A stretch of DNA of 64,000 bases from Stentor roeselii (lineage: Eukaryota > Ciliophora > Heterotrichea > Heterotrichida > Stentoridae), in contig RSEH01000161.1 in assembly GCA_006503475.1 (NCBI GenBank), forward strand, positions 1 to 64,000. The letters run 5' to 3'. The translations under genes and the position numbers were made by a program. This document shows, piece after piece, positions 9,000 through 18,049 of this stretch (position 1 is its first letter; every line of letters starts with the position of its first letter). The notes beneath the pieces are model-generated. The model did no database searches. It was not told the origin of the DNA and was given only the letters and a program-made list of their open reading frames with translations.

Positions 9000-9898
9000 G
9001 TGTAACTAGATGTTTAAATTTATATTATGGGAATGGTATTGTTTTGAGGGCTTTGATTGTTGATACTTTACAGTGATGGATTAAAAAGGTTTAAGAGGAA
9101 AAAGATTTGTTTTTTTGTCAATTTTTATGGTTTTTTAGAATTTCGATTAGCTATTCCAATATCGAATGAATGATGTTTTTGGAGTAAAAATTAATGAATA
9201 TTAGGTATTGTTTGTTGGCCTGTTTTTATAAAATAAAGATAGTAATTTTTAACTAGTTTTTAGGTATCGCTTGAGAGCAAGTTTTTTAAAATAAAGATAG
9301 TAATTTTTAACTAGTCTATTTAATATCCTGCTGCTGATTTAGGGTTTAGAAAAGAACTTGAAAAGACGATGATTAATTCTTAAATAATTCTATTATACGA
9401 GAATTCCTTGAACTTATCATGTAAGCTAACATGATTTAAAATATCATCTTACACTGATCTTTGATGAGTTTTACGTATTAAGGTACTCAAGAACTTAAAA
9501 TATTCGCCTGAAACCATATCCCTGCTCCTTAACCCCAATCCAAATCAAACTTTTACAATCAAAAACAAATCATCTAAATAACTCTAAATCCTAAAAAAAC
9601 CTAAAAAATTTCCCTACCTTGACAAGATCAATCTCCAATGAATCCATCCATTCTCCATATCGATTTATTTAAATTTTAAAGCACTAATCAAATGGTTAAT
9701 ATTATATAAATGGTCCTCTTTAAATTCAAACATCAATATAATCAAATTCTCTAAAAAAATCCTCTAAAATCCCCAAAAAAACCTGAAACCTTCAAGAAAT
9801 TCCTTCTTTACCCAAAAAAAAATCTTTTCTAAACCCAAATCAAATCGTATTCCAAACATCGCAAGTTAATTATCTCACTGACATTTTATACTAAATAA
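9000..9898. other. Gene-free spacer of about 900 bp
   Basis: No open frame of useful length is present. The left part is G+T-rich on the plus strand up to about 9350, and the right part (9480-9890) is strongly A+C-rich, so a skew switch lies near 9400-9480. The spacer contains a direct repeat at 9202-9318 and must hold the promoter of the glutamine synthetase gene. I found no tRNA cloverleaf. Confidence 0.6.
9202..9318. repeat. Two-copy direct repeat, unit about 59 bp
   Basis: Two head-to-tail units start at 9202 and 9261, each opening with TAGGTAT. The second half of the unit (AAAATAAAGATAGTAATTTT followed by TAACTAGT) is identical in both copies, while the middle of the first half differs. 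The repeat lies in the gene-free spacer downstream of the EF-hand gene. Confidence 0.85.
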
Positions 9899-11020
9899 AT
9901 GGACGAGCTTTCATCAGCAGTGATAGACTTCTCATCACGAAACACTTCAGGAAGAATAATCGTTGAATACATCTGGCTCGGCGGAAACCTTTTAGACATC
10001 AGGTCGAAATGCATGACACTTCCAGAAACCCAAGACTTAGACGACCTGCCCGAGTGGAACTTTGACGGATCCTCGACGAACCAAGCATCAGGTCACGACA
10101 GTGAAGTGATAATAAAGCCTCGACGAGTCTTTCCCGACCCATTCCGACTAGGAAAACACGTTTTGGTCTGGTGCGACACTTTTTACCCAGACGGCACCAG
10201 AACCGACTCAAACTTCCGAGTTTACGCAGATGAAGTATTCAAAAAATGCGCTGCTGAAAAGCCCTGGTTCGGCATTGAACAAGAATACATTTTATATAGG
10301 AAAAATGTCAATTGGCCACTCGGATTCCCTGAAGGCGGGTACCCTAAACCTCAAGGACCTTATTACTGTGGAGTTGGAAGTGATGTGATTGTTGGAAGGC
10401 AAATCATGGACGCTCATCTTAGGGCTTGTCTTCATTGTGGCATTAAAATTAGTGGAACTAATGCAGAAGTCATGCCAGGACAATGGGAGTTCCAGGTAGG
10501 CCCTTGTGAAGGGATCACTTCGGGTGATGAGATGTGGATGGCCAGGTACTTGCTGCTGAGATGTGCGGAGTTGTTCGGGGTCACCATTTGTTGGGACCCG
10601 AAACCTGTCATGTCAAATGATTGGAATGGCTCTGGGTGTCACACAAATTATAGTACTGAAGGAACTAGGAATGATGGAGGCATGCAGGTTATTTTAGATA
10701 TGATGAGTAAACTTGAAGATGCACATCTTCAGTATATTAAGATTACAGGAGTTGATAATGAAAAAAGACTTAGTGGAAAATGTGAAACTTCTGATCTTAG
10801 AGTGTTTTCTTTTGGAGTCGCCAATCGAGGGGCTTCTATTAGGATTCCGAGGACTACTGAGAAAAATCAAAAAGGGTATCTGGAGGATAGAAGACCTGCT
10901 AGTAATATGGACCCTTATGTGATCACTGCGGCTTTAGCTGATATTACGACTCTGAACTCAGAGACGTTTCCTATAATTGTGTCGAGTTATGAGAAGTACT
11001 TAGGAACACTTAAGAGGTAG
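9899..11020 (+). CDS. Glutamine synthetase, eukaryotic type II
   Basis: This protein joins ammonia and glutamate into glutamine using ATP. It has 373 residues, the length usual for eukaryotic GSII. Visible landmarks are the N-terminal signature LPEWNFDGSSTNQA (about residue 50), the DGTR-containing segment, the glutamate and metal site GIEQEYILY (about 125), AEVMPGQWEFQVGP (about 190), the ATP-site signature NGSGCHTNYST (about 243) and the late arginine-rich segment NRGASIRIPR (about 309). All expected catalytic blocks are present, so it should be active. The ATG has the ATAAATGG context and follows a long A+C-rich upstream region. Identification is secure. Confidence 0.97.
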   Translation: MDELSSAVIDFSSRNTSGRIIVEYIWLGGNLLDIRSKCMTLPETQDLDDLPEWNFDGSSTNQASGHDSEVIIKPRRVFPDPFRLGKHVLVWCDTFYPDGTRTDSNFRVYADEVFKKCAAEKPWFGIEQEYILYRKNVNWPLGFPEGGYPKPQGPYYCGVGSDVIVGRQIMDAHLRACLHCGIKISGTNAEVMPGQWEFQVGPCEGITSGDEMWMARYLLLRCAELFGVTICWDPKPVMSNDWNGSGCHTNYSTEGTRNDGGMQVILDMMSKLEDAHLQYIKITGVDNEKRLSGKCETSDLRVFSFGVANRGASIRIPRTTEKNQKGYLEDRRPASNMDPYVITAALADITTLNSETFPIIVSSYEKYLGTLKR

Positions 11021-11787
11021 ATAGGTAATAGAGTTGTTTGGTATTGAAATTTTTTTGAAAGTTATTTAAAAGAGTTTTTTAAGAGAATTATGTTGATATT
11101 CATTGATAAGAATGGATTCAAAGAGTTTTCCAGAGATTTGGAATATTTTAGAAGTCTGGATAACTGAAAATATTTTTATTTCTAGTAAAATCAGGATTAA
11201 TAGATATTCAGTTGGCGATTTAAATTAAGTAGAATAGTAAGAACAGTTTAAAATGATTGACCTGCTTTATTCAATTCACAGTGAGTTAGTCGTTCAAAAT
11301 TTAAATGAGTTATTTCCGTTCTTGTATATCTGGATAGCCCAGTTCAAGTTTTCAGTCACATCACAGGAGGCTTATTAGAATTTTTTCTCCAATTAACTGA
11401 GTTGATTTGGAAAACTCCAACATCATAAGAAAAGTAATCCTCATAAAATTCAAATCCATTATCATTTCCTGCACTTGTTTTAGTAACAATTCATTTACAT
11501 ATAGCCTTATCCCAAATGTATTTTTCACAAACTTCATCAACATCAATAAAATTATATTCCGCATTAACCAGTCAATTACCACCACCACTGCAATATCCAT
11601 TAAATATGATCCAAAAATCCCAAATAAAAAAGCTCCAAACACCATTAATACCCCTTAATCCTCAAACCAGTTCCAAACCTGAAAAAGTCTCAACCAAATC
11701 CCAGCCATATTTCCCAAAACTCCAAAAAAATCCTCATCAATCCAAAAAGATCCCAAAAGACCCGCCAGGTCAATCCCGCCAATAAAA
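11021..11787. other. Spacer between glutamine synthetase and SMC2 genes
   Basis: The first 200 bp are G+T-rich on the plus strand and the last 400 bp are A+C-rich, so a composition switch lies near 11240-11400. Short plus-strand frames here look like low-complexity translation of A+C-rich DNA. One minus-strand frame is listed separately as doubtful. Confidence 0.5.
11361..11645 (-). CDS. Doubtful small hydrophobic protein, 94 aa
   Basis: A minus-strand frame starts with ATG and ends in TGA. It encodes two hydrophobic stretches (start MVFGAFLFGIFGSYLMD) and a charged helical middle. It would be a small membrane protein if real. It is unusually rich in methionine, as expected for chance translation of G+T-rich DNA, and I recognise no family. 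It lies wholly in a spacer, so it is not a shadow of another gene, which is the only reason I list it. Confidence 0.22.
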   Translation of the reverse strand: MVFGAFLFGIFGSYLMDIAVVVVIDWLMRNIILLMLMKFVKNTFGIRLYVNELLLKQVQEMIMDLNFMRITFLMMLEFSKSTQLIGEKILISLL

Positions 11788-14700
11788 ATGAGAATACTCG
11801 AGATAGTATTAGAAGGGTTCAAATCCTACGCCTCAAGAACAGTGATCTCCGATTTCGACGAGCACTTCAACGCGATTACAGGTTTCAACGGTTCTGGCAA
11901 ATCCAACATTTTAGACGCGATTTGTTTCGTATTAGGAATATCATGCTTGTCACAAGTGCGAGTGACAACAAAGCAAGAATACATTTACAAGAACGGCCAG
12001 GCAGGAATCTCAAAGGCAAACGTGACGATTCTTTTCGACAACAGAGACAAAGCCCGCTGTCACGAGGCCTACAAAAAATTTGACCAGATCTCAGTGAGAA
12101 GAGAGTACGCAGTGGGTGGAAACACGAAATGCACAATCAACGGGTCTACAGTCAACAACGATAAAGTCCTACAGCTCTTTCAAATGTCAGGCCTTAATGT
12201 GAACAACGCGAATTTCCTCATCATGCAAGGAAGAATCACCCAAGTTATCAACATGAAGCCGAATGAAATCATGAGCCTTGTGCAAGAAACTGCAGGGACT
12301 AACGCTTATGAAGAGATAAGAAAAAAAACAACGAAACTTCTGGAAAAAAAGGAATCTAAATTGATTGATATTGATAATATTCTTACAAATGAAGTCATTC
12401 CTATCATGAAACAACTGGAAAAGGAAAACGCTGAATATATCGCGTATCGGGAAAAGTGTGAACAATGTGAAGCACTTGAAAAAAAAGTGAAAGCTGCACA
12501 GTACTATGAACTTCGAGAAATGATTCAAAATGCTGAACAACTTCAAGTCAAGTATAAAGAAAGACTGAAAGAATTTGAGGAAAAGCTTAGAAGTTGTGAA
12601 GCTGAGATTAGAACTTTAGACAGGGAAAAACAGGAAATCGTTGCAAAGGCTCAGAATCTTCTACCTGAAGAGGATAAAAAAAGACTGGAATCACTTAAAA
12701 ATGAAATATTTAAAGTAGAACAGCAAGTCACCTCTGTTGCAAATGAAAACATTGAATGCGATAATGAAATTCAAAAACTTGTCAATGATACTGAAGAGCT
12801 TCGCATCACTAACGACAGAGGACAAGCTGAAATTCACAGACTCAATGAAAACCTCCTCAAACTTAAAGACCAACAAGCTGAAAACAAGCAAAATCTCGAA
12901 GTTCTTAAAGGAAAACTCGCTGAATTTGAACGAGGAGGTGACAACAGCGAAGACTTTTTAAAAACTCGACGTTTAGACCTCGCTCGAAAATTAGAAAATC
13001 TCAAAGAAGACGAGAAAATGCTTCAAAAAAAAATAGAAACTGACCAAAAGCGCATCCAAACCCGTAAAAAAGAACTAGAAGATGCGAAATCTCGAGAAAA
13101 CTTCGATTTTTCCTCAATCGATCAAGAAATCTCCATCCTCGAAAACAAACTCAAAGGATTCAAACCCCTTTCCCCAGTAGAAGAAGCCCAATTAAAATCA
13201 GAATTGAACGAAATTTCTCAAAGCATTCAAGAAAAAAGGTCAGAAATGACGAGATTCGACCAAAACAAGTTCGCCTGCAACTATCAGAACCCAGAGCCGA
13301 ACTTCGACCGTTCACGTGTCAAGGGCCGAATGATCAGTCTGATAAGACTAAATGACCCGAAATACGCGAAAGCCCTTGAAGCTGGCGCCGGGGCAAGACT
13401 TTTCAGTGTCGTTGTTGATACTGATATCACTGGAGGCCTTTTGCTCACCAAGAAAAGCTTTGGAAATGTCTCGATTTTACCCATAAACAAAACAAATGCG
13501 AATATTTGCCCTGAAGTTAAAAAACAAGCGATTTATAAAGCTTTTGGAAGAAAAGCAGTTCTTGCCCTTGACGTCATTGAATGTTCGAATGAGGTGAAAA
13601 ATACTGTCGCTTTTGTCTTTGGGAATTTTTTTATTTGTGAAACGAAAGAAATCGCTGAAAAGATCGCGTATGACCCGAATTACAAGCGACGGGCCATTAC
13701 ACTTGAAGGAGACTCTTATAACCCTGATGGAATCATGAGTGGAGGAGAAGCTGCTGCTAGTAAGTTCTTCTCTGAAGCGAAGGACTTTAAAAAATGTGAA
13801 GATTTCGTGAATGTCAACATGCAGAAGCTGGAAAGTCTCAAGAAACAACTCAGGGAAGCTGAATATTTAAATGAATCTTTTCTTAACTTGAAAAATGAAC
13901 TGGAAATTAAAAAAAATATCAAAAACTCGAGGTTAAAAGCGAAACAGGACTCGTCTAGCTCGAAACTTCAAAAGGAAATTGAAGATATTGAACATAATCT
14001 CGCTATTTCACAAGGTGAAATAAAACAACTCATAAAATCAGCAAAGGATATTGAAAAAGAACTTAAAGAACGTCAAAGCTCTGCTAATCCTAAAGATGCT
14101 TTCAGAAAAACTATTGAAAAAGCTGAAAATGACTTGAAAAAATCAACTGATGCTGTTAAAAAAGCTCAGCAAGATATTAATGCCATTGAATGTAGAACTG
14201 AATCTGCTATTAAAGAGATACAGGAGAATGATAATAAACGTTCTGAGCTTTTGAATAGGTTGGAGTCGCAGAAAAGTAAAATTATGAATTTTAATGAAAA
14301 TCTTGTTAAACTTAATGATGAAATGCGCAGGGCTGAAGTTAAATATGAGTCTAAGGCTCGTGATCAGTCTAGGTTCCAGGTTGAACTTGCAGAGATTGAG
14401 CGTAACCTAAAATCCTCTCTCTCCGAAAAAGAAGAAGTCCTAAAATCAAAAACCACAGTAGCCCAGCAACAAAGAGAAATGATGCAAGATTCCGACAAGC
14501 ACCTAAAACTTCTAGAAGACCTCGAATCAAACCACCCTTACATCGCCCAAATGGAACCCGAAATCCTAAACTTCGACAAAGCGCGAGAACATGAAAGACT
14601 CGAAATTCTTTCAACAGAGCGTGACAGGCTGAGCAAGAGAGTAAATAAAAAAGTTTCAAGTACCTTAGAAGACCACCACAAGCGTTACGAGTCATTAAAA

Positions 14701-15228
14701 GCCAAACGTGACATTGTCTCACAAGACAAACAAAAGTTATACGAGATAATCGTTGACCTTGACAGTAAAAAACTCGGCTGTATTAAAGACACTTGGATGA
14801 AAGTCGATGCGAACTTAGGAGAAATTTATTCAATGTTGTTACCTGGAGCCACTGCAAGGCTTGAAGACGTCGACGAGTTGACTGGACTTGAGCTGAAAGT
14901 CGCATTTAACGGGGACTGGAAAAGTAACTTAGGGGAACTCAGTGGAGGGCAAAGGTCACTTTTAGCTCTTAGCTTTATTTTGGCTTTACTTAAAGTCAAC
15001 CCGGCCCCTATTTATATTTTAGATGAAATTGATGCGGCTCTTGACATGTCACATACTCAGAATATTGGCATGATCTTTAAAACTCATTTTGCACAAAGTC
15101 AGTTTATTGTAGTGAGTTTAAAAGAAGGAATGTTTACAAATGCGAATGTTTTGTTTAAAACTCAGTTTTTAGAAGGAAGAAGTGTTGTTGAAAGGTATGG
15201 AATTGGAGGGTCTTCCAGGAGAAATTAA
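11788..15228 (+). CDS. SMC2: SMC2, condensin ATPase subunit
   Basis: This 1,146-residue protein is a structural maintenance of chromosomes ATPase. It has Walker A in GFNGSGKSN (about residue 32), a nearby YKNGQAGISKA segment characteristic of SMC2, two long coiled coils flanking a hinge (about residues 500-680, with the GAGARLFSVVVD segment), the ABC signature LSGGQRSLLALS (about 1050) and Walker B ILDEIDAALD (about 1077). SMC2 pairs with SMC4 in condensin, which compacts chromosomes in mitosis. This is relevant to a polygenomic macronucleus and dividing micronuclei. Synonymous codon use changes abruptly inside the gene near 14400. The gene is complete and uninterrupted. Confidence 0.95.
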   Translation: MRILEIVLEGFKSYASRTVISDFDEHFNAITGFNGSGKSNILDAICFVLGISCLSQVRVTTKQEYIYKNGQAGISKANVTILFDNRDKARCHEAYKKFDQISVRREYAVGGNTKCTINGSTVNNDKVLQLFQMSGLNVNNANFLIMQGRITQVINMKPNEIMSLVQETAGTNAYEEIRKKTTKLLEKKESKLIDIDNILTNEVIPIMKQLEKENAEYIAYREKCEQCEALEKKVKAAQYYELREMIQNAEQLQVKYKERLKEFEEKLRSCEAEIRTLDREKQEIVAKAQNLLPEEDKKRLESLKNEIFKVEQQVTSVANENIECDNEIQKLVNDTEELRITNDRGQAEIHRLNENLLKLKDQQAENKQNLEVLKGKLAEFERGGDNSEDFLKTRRLDLARKLENLKEDEKMLQKKIETDQKRIQTRKKELEDAKSRENFDFSSIDQEISILENKLKGFKPLSPVEEAQLKSELNEISQSIQEKRSEMTRFDQNKFACNYQNPEPNFDRSRVKGRMISLIRLNDPKYAKALEAGAGARLFSVVVDTDITGGLLLTKKSFGNVSILPINKTNANICPEVKKQAIYKAFGRKAVLALDVIECSNEVKNTVAFVFGNFFICETKEIAEKIAYDPNYKRRAITLEGDSYNPDGIMSGGEAAASKFFSEAKDFKKCEDFVNVNMQKLESLKKQLREAEYLNESFLNLKNELEIKKNIKNSRLKAKQDSSSSKLQKEIEDIEHNLAISQGEIKQLIKSAKDIEKELKERQSSANPKDAFRKTIEKAENDLKKSTDAVKKAQQDINAIECRTESAIKEIQENDNKRSELLNRLESQKSKIMNFNENLVKLNDEMRRAEVKYESKARDQSRFQVELAEIERNLKSSLSEKEEVLKSKTTVAQQQREMMQDSDKHLKLLEDLESNHPYIAQMEPEILNFDKAREHERLEILSTERDRLSKRVNKKVSSTLEDHHKRYESLKAKRDIVSQDKQKLYEIIVDLDSKKLGCIKDTWMKVDANLGEIYSMLLPGATARLEDVDELTGLELKVAFNGDWKSNLGELSGGQRSLLALSFILALLKVNPAPIYILDEIDAALDMSHTQNIGMIFKTHFAQSQFIVVSLKEGMFTNANVLFKTQFLEGRSVVERYGIGGSSRRN

Positions 15229-15285
15229 TAGATTTGGTAATTTAGTTTCATAAAAAAACATAAAATTTAACAGAACCTTAAAAAT

Positions 15286-16314
15286 CTAAACATTGTAAAG
15301 GTCATAAACAGTAGTTCTCGACTTGGAATTATTCAAGTTCCTTGAAATACTTCTAGGAATTTCAGGACTTTCTCCAATTTGAAACTTTCTGTAAGAAACA
15401 GCGAAAGCTCTGCAAGGTTCAGTTCTTTTATTACTATGTTTTGCAGGTGACAACAGTGGCAAGGCTCCAACACTCGTGACGACATCAGCATGAGTGACAT
15501 CATTAGGCCGTTTATACCGAGCCTTGACGCTATTAGGTATAAACTTAATAACATCTTTAATCTTCGGCCTGATATTTTGGTCTTTTTCCAGCAACAAATT
15601 AACAAAATTCTGCAAACTCGGCGAATATCTTGGCGGCAGTGCCTTAGGTGTAGAATTAGCGATGTTATGTCCAAGAGTGATTAAATTATCACCAGCGAAA
15701 GGGGCTTCAAAGGTGCAGACATTGTAAATAACGCACCCCAGAGCCCAGATATCAACTTTAAGTCCATAAGGCTGTCGTCTTATCTGCTCAGGACTCATAA
15801 AAAGCGGGGTGCCTATTGACCTACTTTCAGTCGTTTGCTCTTGAATGATTTCACTCAGTCCTAAGTCTCCAAGTTTAATTCTGTTGTTCTTGTCGAGGAA
15901 AATGTTTAAACATTTGATATCGCGATGCATGATTTTATGACTGTGCAGGTAGTTTATAGCAAGGCAAAGCTCGTAAGCCCAGGCCCAGACCTGGTTTTCG
16001 CTGATGTTCTGATGTTTTTGCTTGTGTGAACTGATCACTGACTGCAGGTCGCCTCCTGAAGCGAAGTCCATCAGGATGTATAAGATGCTGTTTTCTGAAA
16101 TGCTGTTGAAGTACTTGATTATGTGGGCATGGTCCACTTTTTTCAAGATCTGAACTTCTTTTTCCGCTTGCAGCTGCTTTGATATTGATAGATTTGAAAG
16201 CTCAATTGCTTTCACTACTCGGAATGAACCGTCGATGTGTGATTGAACCTTGTAGACTACTCCCGAGGTTCCACGTCCGAGTTCTTTTATTAACGAAACT
16301 TTAAAAGAATGCAT
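15286..16314 (-). CDS. NEK (NIMA-related) Ser/Thr protein kinase
   Basis: Residues 5-260 form a full protein kinase domain. The glycine loop is GRGTSGVVY, the beta-3 lysine lies in VVKAIEL, the catalytic loop is HRDIKCLNIF, the metal-binding motif is DLG in GDLGLSEI, and the activation segment ends in GTPLFMSPEQ. The pattern (HRDIK, DLG, CDIWALGC-like VDIWALGC) fits the NEK group. NEKs are expanded in ciliates and control cilium length and division. The C-terminal 80 residues are basic and unstructured, without the coiled coil of longer NEKs. The upstream promoter shared with the next divergent gene contains four 31-bp tandem repeats. Confidence 0.92.
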   Translation of the reverse strand: MHSFKVSLIKELGRGTSGVVYKVQSHIDGSFRVVKAIELSNLSISKQLQAEKEVQILKKVDHAHIIKYFNSISENSILYILMDFASGGDLQSVISSHKQKHQNISENQVWAWAYELCLAINYLHSHKIMHRDIKCLNIFLDKNNRIKLGDLGLSEIIQEQTTESRSIGTPLFMSPEQIRRQPYGLKVDIWALGCVIYNVCTFEAPFAGDNLITLGHNIANSTPKALPPRYSPSLQNFVNLLLEKDQNIRPKIKDVIKFIPNSVKARYKRPNDVTHADVVTSVGALPLLSPAKHSNKRTEPCRAFAVSYRKFQIGESPEIPRSISRNLNNSKSRTTVYDLYNV

Positions 16315-16340
16315 TTTTGAGAGGGTCTTTATTAGAATAG

Positions 16341-16463
16341 TTGGAATTAAAGGAAAAGATTTAATAGTTAATTGGATTTAAAGGAAAAGACTTATTAGTT
16401 AATTGGAATTAAAGGAAAAGATTTAATACTTAATTGGATTAAAGGAAAAGATTTATTAATTAA
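16341..16463. repeat. Four tandem 31-bp repeats in a divergent promoter
   Basis: Units start at 16341, 16372, 16403 and 16434; the last is 30 bp. Each has the core TTGGAWTTAAAGGAAAAGA followed by TTWWTASTTAA. Odd and even units differ in a regular way (GGAATT versus GGATTT or GGATTA, and TTTAATA versus TTATTA), so the array may have grown by duplication of a 62-bp dimer. It lies 27 bp upstream of the NEK start and about 120 bp upstream of the opposite gene, so it could bind a regulator. Confidence 0.92.
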
Positions 16464-16582
16464 TGTTTATAACTTGGTAAAACTTTACTTGTGTAAATAT
16501 TCAAATTGTAAAAAAATCCTTATTTCAAATTCTTGTCTTTATCATTAAATCCACCTTTTCCTCAACTTCGATAATCCTGAAT

Positions 16583-18040
16583 ATGGAAGGAACCTACCTG
16601 CCCAGTTACCATCGAGCCAGAATAGTAAAAGAAGTCCGCAACACCCACTTTCACTTCGGAAAAGACCCCAACGATTACAAAACTACCAACTTCGCCGACT
16701 TCAAAGGAAGAAAAGGTTCAGTCAAGCAGGCAAAGGCAACATCGAATCTATCCCACATAAAACTGTCAAACGATAAAAAAGAAAGATTCACCAGCGAGTT
16801 CAACTCGAAGTTTCGCTCCATATCTGAAGAGCCTCGACTCAGTCCTTTCAAACCTGCTCCTGCAATTTCATTGCAAAGTGCTGCAGGAGTTTACGTCACG
16901 ACTAGTTCAAATGCTTTTAGAAAAGTTGATAAAGCTGAATTGCCGATACTTTCAAGACAAACTCAGAATTTTATGATGAAGAAAATGAGGAAACATAACT
17001 TTGATATTGGAAATCAACGGTCTGGTGAATTTAAAATTGAGGGGGTTAGAGAAGGGTTTAATGAGGTTCAGGAAATTCAGGAAATTCAGGTACCTACTGC
17101 TCGGGAAATTAAAATGAAGTATGTTAAAGCTTTGGATAATTGTTCTAGTCCAGGACCTTATGTTTCGACTTCTTTTCATGATTATAAGAGTTTTCAAACT
17201 GAGACTCCGAGTAAACCGATTCGAATCAATGAAATTTCAAGTATCAAATATCCTGAAAAGTCAATCGACTTCCTCACAACAAACAACCTAAAATTCCAGC
17301 CAAAACCCTCAGAAGCCAATTCTCTCTCTCCAAATCGTTTATCCGATTTAAAATCCTCACACCTAGCGCTAGGTTCAACTCCTCTAAACTACTCCCAGTC
17401 CTCATTCCAACATTCCCCAGTTCATTCAAAGCTAAGCATAATAAAAAAGCAAGTATCCGATTCAATATCAATGGGAGATCACTTAAACATTTACTCATCG
17501 AACTATTCATCAAACTACAATAACCGTGCTCAATCCCCTTCAGAATCATTAGATTTAAAGCAAAAATCCCAAAACATCTCACACGTGAACCTGGGAGTTT
17601 CAAAGCCGTTTTACCTGACAGAGTCCCGAGCAGTTCACAAGTCAATAACCGAGTCGCCAACTCGTTTATCCCCTGAATGTGAAAAGATGCTGAAAACCGA
17701 CCACTTCACTTTAGGCCAGGACCGAAAAGTCTACTCAACGATTTCCAGCAGCTACGGCAAAGGTCCTGCAAATCCATCAAAACCTGCTCATTCTTCACGT
17801 ACTATGAATGAAAGTCACTTTAAACTTGGAAATCATTCAAGTCCTTCCAAATCTGAAGTCCAAAAAGAATTTCCTTGGAAAGCCAGTCCTGAGCGAGAAA
17901 AAACTGAGAAAGGAAAAGTGAATAAATGTCACTTTCAAGTAGGTGATGAGAAAAGTACCTGGAAATCGGATTATCACTCGAATTTCGCATGGATTCAACC
18001 TGTTCCTGACACTAATTATAAGATCAGTCTAATGAACTAG
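16583..18040 (+). CDS. HFxLG-repeat protein, probably ciliary or cytoskeletal
   Basis: This 485-residue, Ser-rich protein contains at least eight copies of a short motif with the pattern xHFxLGxD followed by Y/F-containing residues. Examples are THFHFGKDPNDY, SHIKLSNDK, HNFDIGNQRSG, SHVNLGVSK, DHFTLGQDRKVY, SHFKLGNHS and CHFQVGDEKSTW. It is otherwise low in predicted secondary structure. Short Tyr/Phe/Gly motifs of this spacing resemble those of microtubule-lining proteins of cilia, but I cannot name a family, so the ciliary role is inference. The next same-strand gene starts 9 bp after its TAG stop. Composition switches sharply inside the gene near 17210. Confidence 0.8.
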   Translation: MEGTYLPSYHRARIVKEVRNTHFHFGKDPNDYKTTNFADFKGRKGSVKQAKATSNLSHIKLSNDKKERFTSEFNSKFRSISEEPRLSPFKPAPAISLQSAAGVYVTTSSNAFRKVDKAELPILSRQTQNFMMKKMRKHNFDIGNQRSGEFKIEGVREGFNEVQEIQEIQVPTAREIKMKYVKALDNCSSPGPYVSTSFHDYKSFQTETPSKPIRINEISSIKYPEKSIDFLTTNNLKFQPKPSEANSLSPNRLSDLKSSHLALGSTPLNYSQSSFQHSPVHSKLSIIKKQVSDSISMGDHLNIYSSNYSSNYNNRAQSPSESLDLKQKSQNISHVNLGVSKPFYLTESRAVHKSITESPTRLSPECEKMLKTDHFTLGQDRKVYSTISSSYGKGPANPSKPAHSSRTMNESHFKLGNHSSPSKSEVQKEFPWKASPEREKTEKGKVNKCHFQVGDEKSTWKSDYHSNFAWIQPVPDTNYKISLMN

Positions 18041-18049
18041 TTATTATTA

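Noticed and set aside
11407-11785. Two plus-strand frames of 83 and 89 codons upstream of SMC2
   Set aside because: They translate to low-complexity Pro/Ser/Lys/Asn/Ile sequence, as expected from A+C-rich DNA that lacks G for stop codons TAG and TGA. One lacks an ATG start.
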